From contig PLHQ01000153.1 of assembly GCA_003138975.1 (NCBI GenBank), forward strand, positions 102,433-166,432: 64,000 bases of DNA, read 5' to 3'. The position numbers and the translations under genes were made by a program. How positions within the stretch are numbered: position 1 is the first letter of the stretch; each line of letters begins with the position of its first letter. Under the pieces are notes generated by a model, which was given only the letters and a program-made list of their open reading frames with translations, made no database searches and was not told the origin of the DNA. The DNA is from Acidobacteriaceae bacterium. GTDB lineage: Bacteria; Acidobacteriota; Terriglobia; Terriglobales; Acidobacteriaceae. Shown here piece after piece: positions 61,986 through 64,000 of this stretch.

Positions 61986-63347
61986 CTACACCAACTGCGC
62001 AATCGCGCCTTTTTTGACGCACACCGCCGCCAGCGCCGATTCGAGCACGTCAAGGCCTTCGTCCATTTGCTCGTTGGTTGCAACGAGCGGGACCAGGACG
62101 CGGATCACGTTGGAGTACGAACCGGCGGTGATGGTGATCAAGCCGTGCTCGTAGCAATACTGTGTGATCTGTTTGGTTTCGTCGGTGGCTGGAGTTTTCA
62201 ATTCTTGCGATTTGACCAGTTCGATGGCCTGCATACCGCCGAGACCGCGCACGTCGCCGACGATGGGCCAGCGGCGCTGCCATTCGCGAGCACGGCGTTG
62301 GAAGCGCTCGCCGAGTTCGTTGGCGCGGGCTAACAAGTTTTCTTTCTCAAACAAATCGAGCACGGCGAGCGCGGCGGCGCAGGAAAGCGGATTGCCGGCA
62401 AAGGTGCCACCGAGTCCGCCGGAAGCGGGCGCGTCCATGATTTCGGCACGGCCGGTGACGGCGGCAAGCGGCAAACCACCGCCAAGGGATTTCGCCGTGA
62501 CGAGAAGATCGGGCTCGATGCCGTAGCGTTCACTGGCGAAGAGCGCACCGGTGCGTCCGAAGCCAGATTGAACTTCATCGGCGATGAAGAGGATGCCGTG
62601 CTTGTGGCAGAGATCGATGAGAACCTTGAAATAGTCAGGCGGTGGAGCGACGAAGCCGCCTTCACCCAGGACCGGTTCGGCAATGACTGCGGCGACTTCT
62701 TCATTGGCGACGACGCGCTTAAAGGCATCTTCGAGATGGCGGGCGCAGTAGAGATCGCAGGAGGGATATTTCAGGTTGTACGAACAACGGTAACAGTAGG
62801 CGAACGGGACGCGATACACCTCGCCGGGGAACGGCGCAAACCCTGCCTTGTAAGGATGCGTCTTGCTGGTGAGCGCCAGCGTCATCATGGTCCGGCCGTG
62901 GAAAGCATCTTCGAAGGCGATGATGGCGGGACGCTTGGTGTAAGCGCGGGCGATCTTCACAGCATTTTCAACTGCTTCAGCGCCGCTGTTTACGAAAAAA
63001 GTTTTCTTGGGAAACTTGCCGGGCGTGACCTGATTCATGCGTTCGGCTAATCGAACGTAGCCTTCGTAAGGCGTAACCTGGACGCAGGTGTGAAGGAATT
63101 TGTCGAGCTGGCCGCGGACGGCATCGACCACAGCTTCCTGGCGATGGCCAACATTGAGGCAGCCGATGCCGCCGGCGAAATCCACATAGCGGTTGCCGTC
63201 GACGTCTTCAAGCCATGCGTCTTCGGCCTTGGCGATATAAATGGGCGTGCCGTGAGAAAGGCCGCGGGGCACGGCCTTGGCGCGGCGCTCGGCGAGGGCC
63301 CGGGAGTTCGGGCCGGGGATCGGGGTTTTGATGCGGATCGTACTCAT
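61986..63347 (-). CDS. gabT: 4-aminobutyrate-type class III aminotransferase
   Basis: A 453-residue PLP enzyme of the GabT group. It has YVDFAGGIGCLNVGHRQEAV, FFVNSGAEAVENAVKIARAYTKR, AFEDAFHGRTMMTLALTSKTHPYKAGFAPF, AAVIAEPVLGEGGF, FIADEVQSGFGRTGALFASE, the Lys in LLVTAKSLGGGLPLAA, and GGTFAGNPLSCAAALAV. It transfers the amino group of GABA or a related omega-amino acid to 2-oxoglutarate. It is upstream of mmsA and downstream of another aldehyde dehydrogenase on the same strand, with repeats in the gaps. Confidence 0.9.
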   Translation of the reverse strand: MSTIRIKTPIPGPNSRALAERRAKAVPRGLSHGTPIYIAKAEDAWLEDVDGNRYVDFAGGIGCLNVGHRQEAVVDAVRGQLDKFLHTCVQVTPYEGYVRLAERMNQVTPGKFPKKTFFVNSGAEAVENAVKIARAYTKRPAIIAFEDAFHGRTMMTLALTSKTHPYKAGFAPFPGEVYRVPFAYCYRCSYNLKYPSCDLYCARHLEDAFKRVVANEEVAAVIAEPVLGEGGFVAPPPDYFKVLIDLCHKHGILFIADEVQSGFGRTGALFASERYGIEPDLLVTAKSLGGGLPLAAVTGRAEIMDAPASGGLGGTFAGNPLSCAAALAVLDLFEKENLLARANELGERFQRRAREWQRRWPIVGDVRGLGGMQAIELVKSQELKTPATDETKQITQYCYEHGLITITAGSYSNVIRVLVPLVATNEQMDEGLDVLESALAAVCVKKGAIAQLV

Positions 63348-63400
63348 ATCAGTTTCTCGTGAGAACTCCTTGGACCGGCTGAGGACGTAGACAACAAGCA

Positions 63401-63489
63401 GGGATCCCCTTCGGCAAGCTCAGGGCAGGCTTTCGACTGCGGTTGATCTTCTCGCTTTGGCGCGAAGATCAATCCTCGCTCAGGATGAC
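63401..63489. repeat. Second TTCGACTGCGG / CTCAGGATGA repeat with partner piece
   Basis: A first piece, GGATCCCCTTCGGCAAGCTCAGGGCAG, is followed by TTCGACTGCGGTTGATCTTC, the inverted GATCTTC...GAAGATC and CTCGCTCAGGATGA. Confidence 0.7.
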
Positions 63490-63510
63490 AATGCTTGAGA
63501 GCTTCGTTCA

Positions 63511-64000
63511 TCAATACCAGCCGATTGGCGCTTCGTTCAGATTGATGTAGACCTGCTTGGTTTCGAGATATTCTTCGATGCCCCAGGGTCCCAGTTCGCG
63601 ACCGAAGCCGGATTGTTTGTAACCGCCCCATGGAGCTTCGACGTACGTTGGCTGCATGTGATTTACCCAGACGATGCCGGCCCGCAGGGCTTTCACGGCG
63701 CGCAGGGCTTTGAAAATATCGCGGGTCCAGACTGCGGCGGCCAGACCGTAAGGCGAATCATTTGCGATCTTCAGCGCGTCTTTTTCGTCTTCAAAAGGAA
63801 TCACGGCCGCAACGGGGCCGAAGATTTCCTCGCGCGCGATGCGGGCGGAGTTAGAGACGTCGGAGAAGATCGTAGGCTGGACGTAGTAGCCCTTCCCTAT
63901 CTTCTCGGGGCGTCCGCCACCGGAGGCGAGCTTAGCTTCTTTCTTGCCGATCTCGATGTAGGAGTTGACGCGGTCGTATTGTTCTTTGCTGACGAGCGGA
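63511..64000 (-). CDS. NAD(P)-dependent aldehyde dehydrogenase, C-terminal part (cut by window edge)
   Basis: The last 163 codons of an ALDH-superfamily gene continue to the window edge. Visible are GKGYYVQPTIFSDV, EEIFGPVAAVIPFE, NDSPYGLAAAVWTRD, AGIVWVNHMQPTYVEAPWGG and KQSGFGRELGPWGIEEYLETKQV. The end of the sequence is most like betaine-aldehyde or gamma-aminobutyraldehyde dehydrogenases (BetB/GbsA). The N-terminus with catalytic Cys is outside. It probably feeds the gabT-mmsA block. Confidence 0.88.
   Translation of the reverse strand, partial: PLVSKEQYDRVNSYIEIGKKEAKLASGGGRPEKIGKGYYVQPTIFSDVSNSARIAREEIFGPVAAVIPFEDEKDALKIANDSPYGLAAAVWTRDIFKALRAVKALRAGIVWVNHMQPTYVEAPWGGYKQSGFGRELGPWGIEEYLETKQVYINLNEAPIGWY

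Overview
This 64 kb window is GC-rich bacterial chromosome. Its gene content fits a soil or sediment acidobacterium, probably Terriglobia and Koribacter-like. The reasons are many secreted peptidases, a didermic envelope (PilQ secretin, LpxL-type acyltransferase, outer-membrane barrels), the acidobacterial gene order M24 peptidase-accB-accC, and intergenic spacers full of short palindromes. This placement is inference; there is no rRNA or other marker in the window. I see no tRNA, rRNA, CRISPR array, prophage or classical insertion sequence. The only mobile gene is a REP-associated transposase (RAYT) inside its own inverted palindrome array.

Layout. 1-2.2 kb: cytochrome c maturation operon ccmE-ccmA-ccmB-ccmC (minus), with a Cys-type CcmE. 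2.3-11.3 kb: pyrophosphatase, M13 metallopeptidase, B12-type radical SAM protein, thiC, MarC and an M28 peptidase. 11.3-13.4 kb: proB-proA. 13.5-23.9 kb: methyltransferase, PLP decarboxylase, MFS permease, hydrolase, fabI, tsaE, PilZ protein, exported Gfo/Idh protein, nnrDE and a K+ channel. 24-27.2 kb: two APC permeases. 27.3-31.1 kb: M24 peptidase, accB, accC, thiE. 31.2-36.8 kb: type IV pilus assembly operon, a small HTH gene followed by pilM-N-O-P-Q. 37.3-42.9 kb: envelope proteins, including a 39-bp-repeat secreted protein, DoxX and two tandem outer-membrane barrels with TTG starts. 43-48.5 kb: DedA, hydrolase, argD-like aminotransferase, the RAYT element, LpxL-like acyltransferase and a SYLF protein. 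48.8-53.7 kb: a response regulator with a degenerate receiver, a pilin-like protein, peroxiredoxin, a SufT-like protein and a DmpA-type peptidase. 54.4-58.0 kb: the circularly permuted ATP-grasp / alpha-E / transglutaminase cluster. 58.1-58.7 kb: two decayed genes joined end to end. 58.9-64 kb: two class III aminotransferases and two aldehyde dehydrogenases, a probable beta-alanine/GABA-type catabolic block.

The least expected signal is outside the genes. At least six tracts of degenerate heptanucleotide repeats (period exactly 7, different consensus in each tract) sit in spacers. One of them overlaps a stop codon, and a seventh lies inside the N-terminal coding region of the DmpA-type peptidase. 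A second layer consists of short GC-rich palindromes, several with TTCA loops. One such array flanks the RAYT gene in mirror order. Together these suggest that spacers in this genome are shaped by at least two repeat-generating processes.
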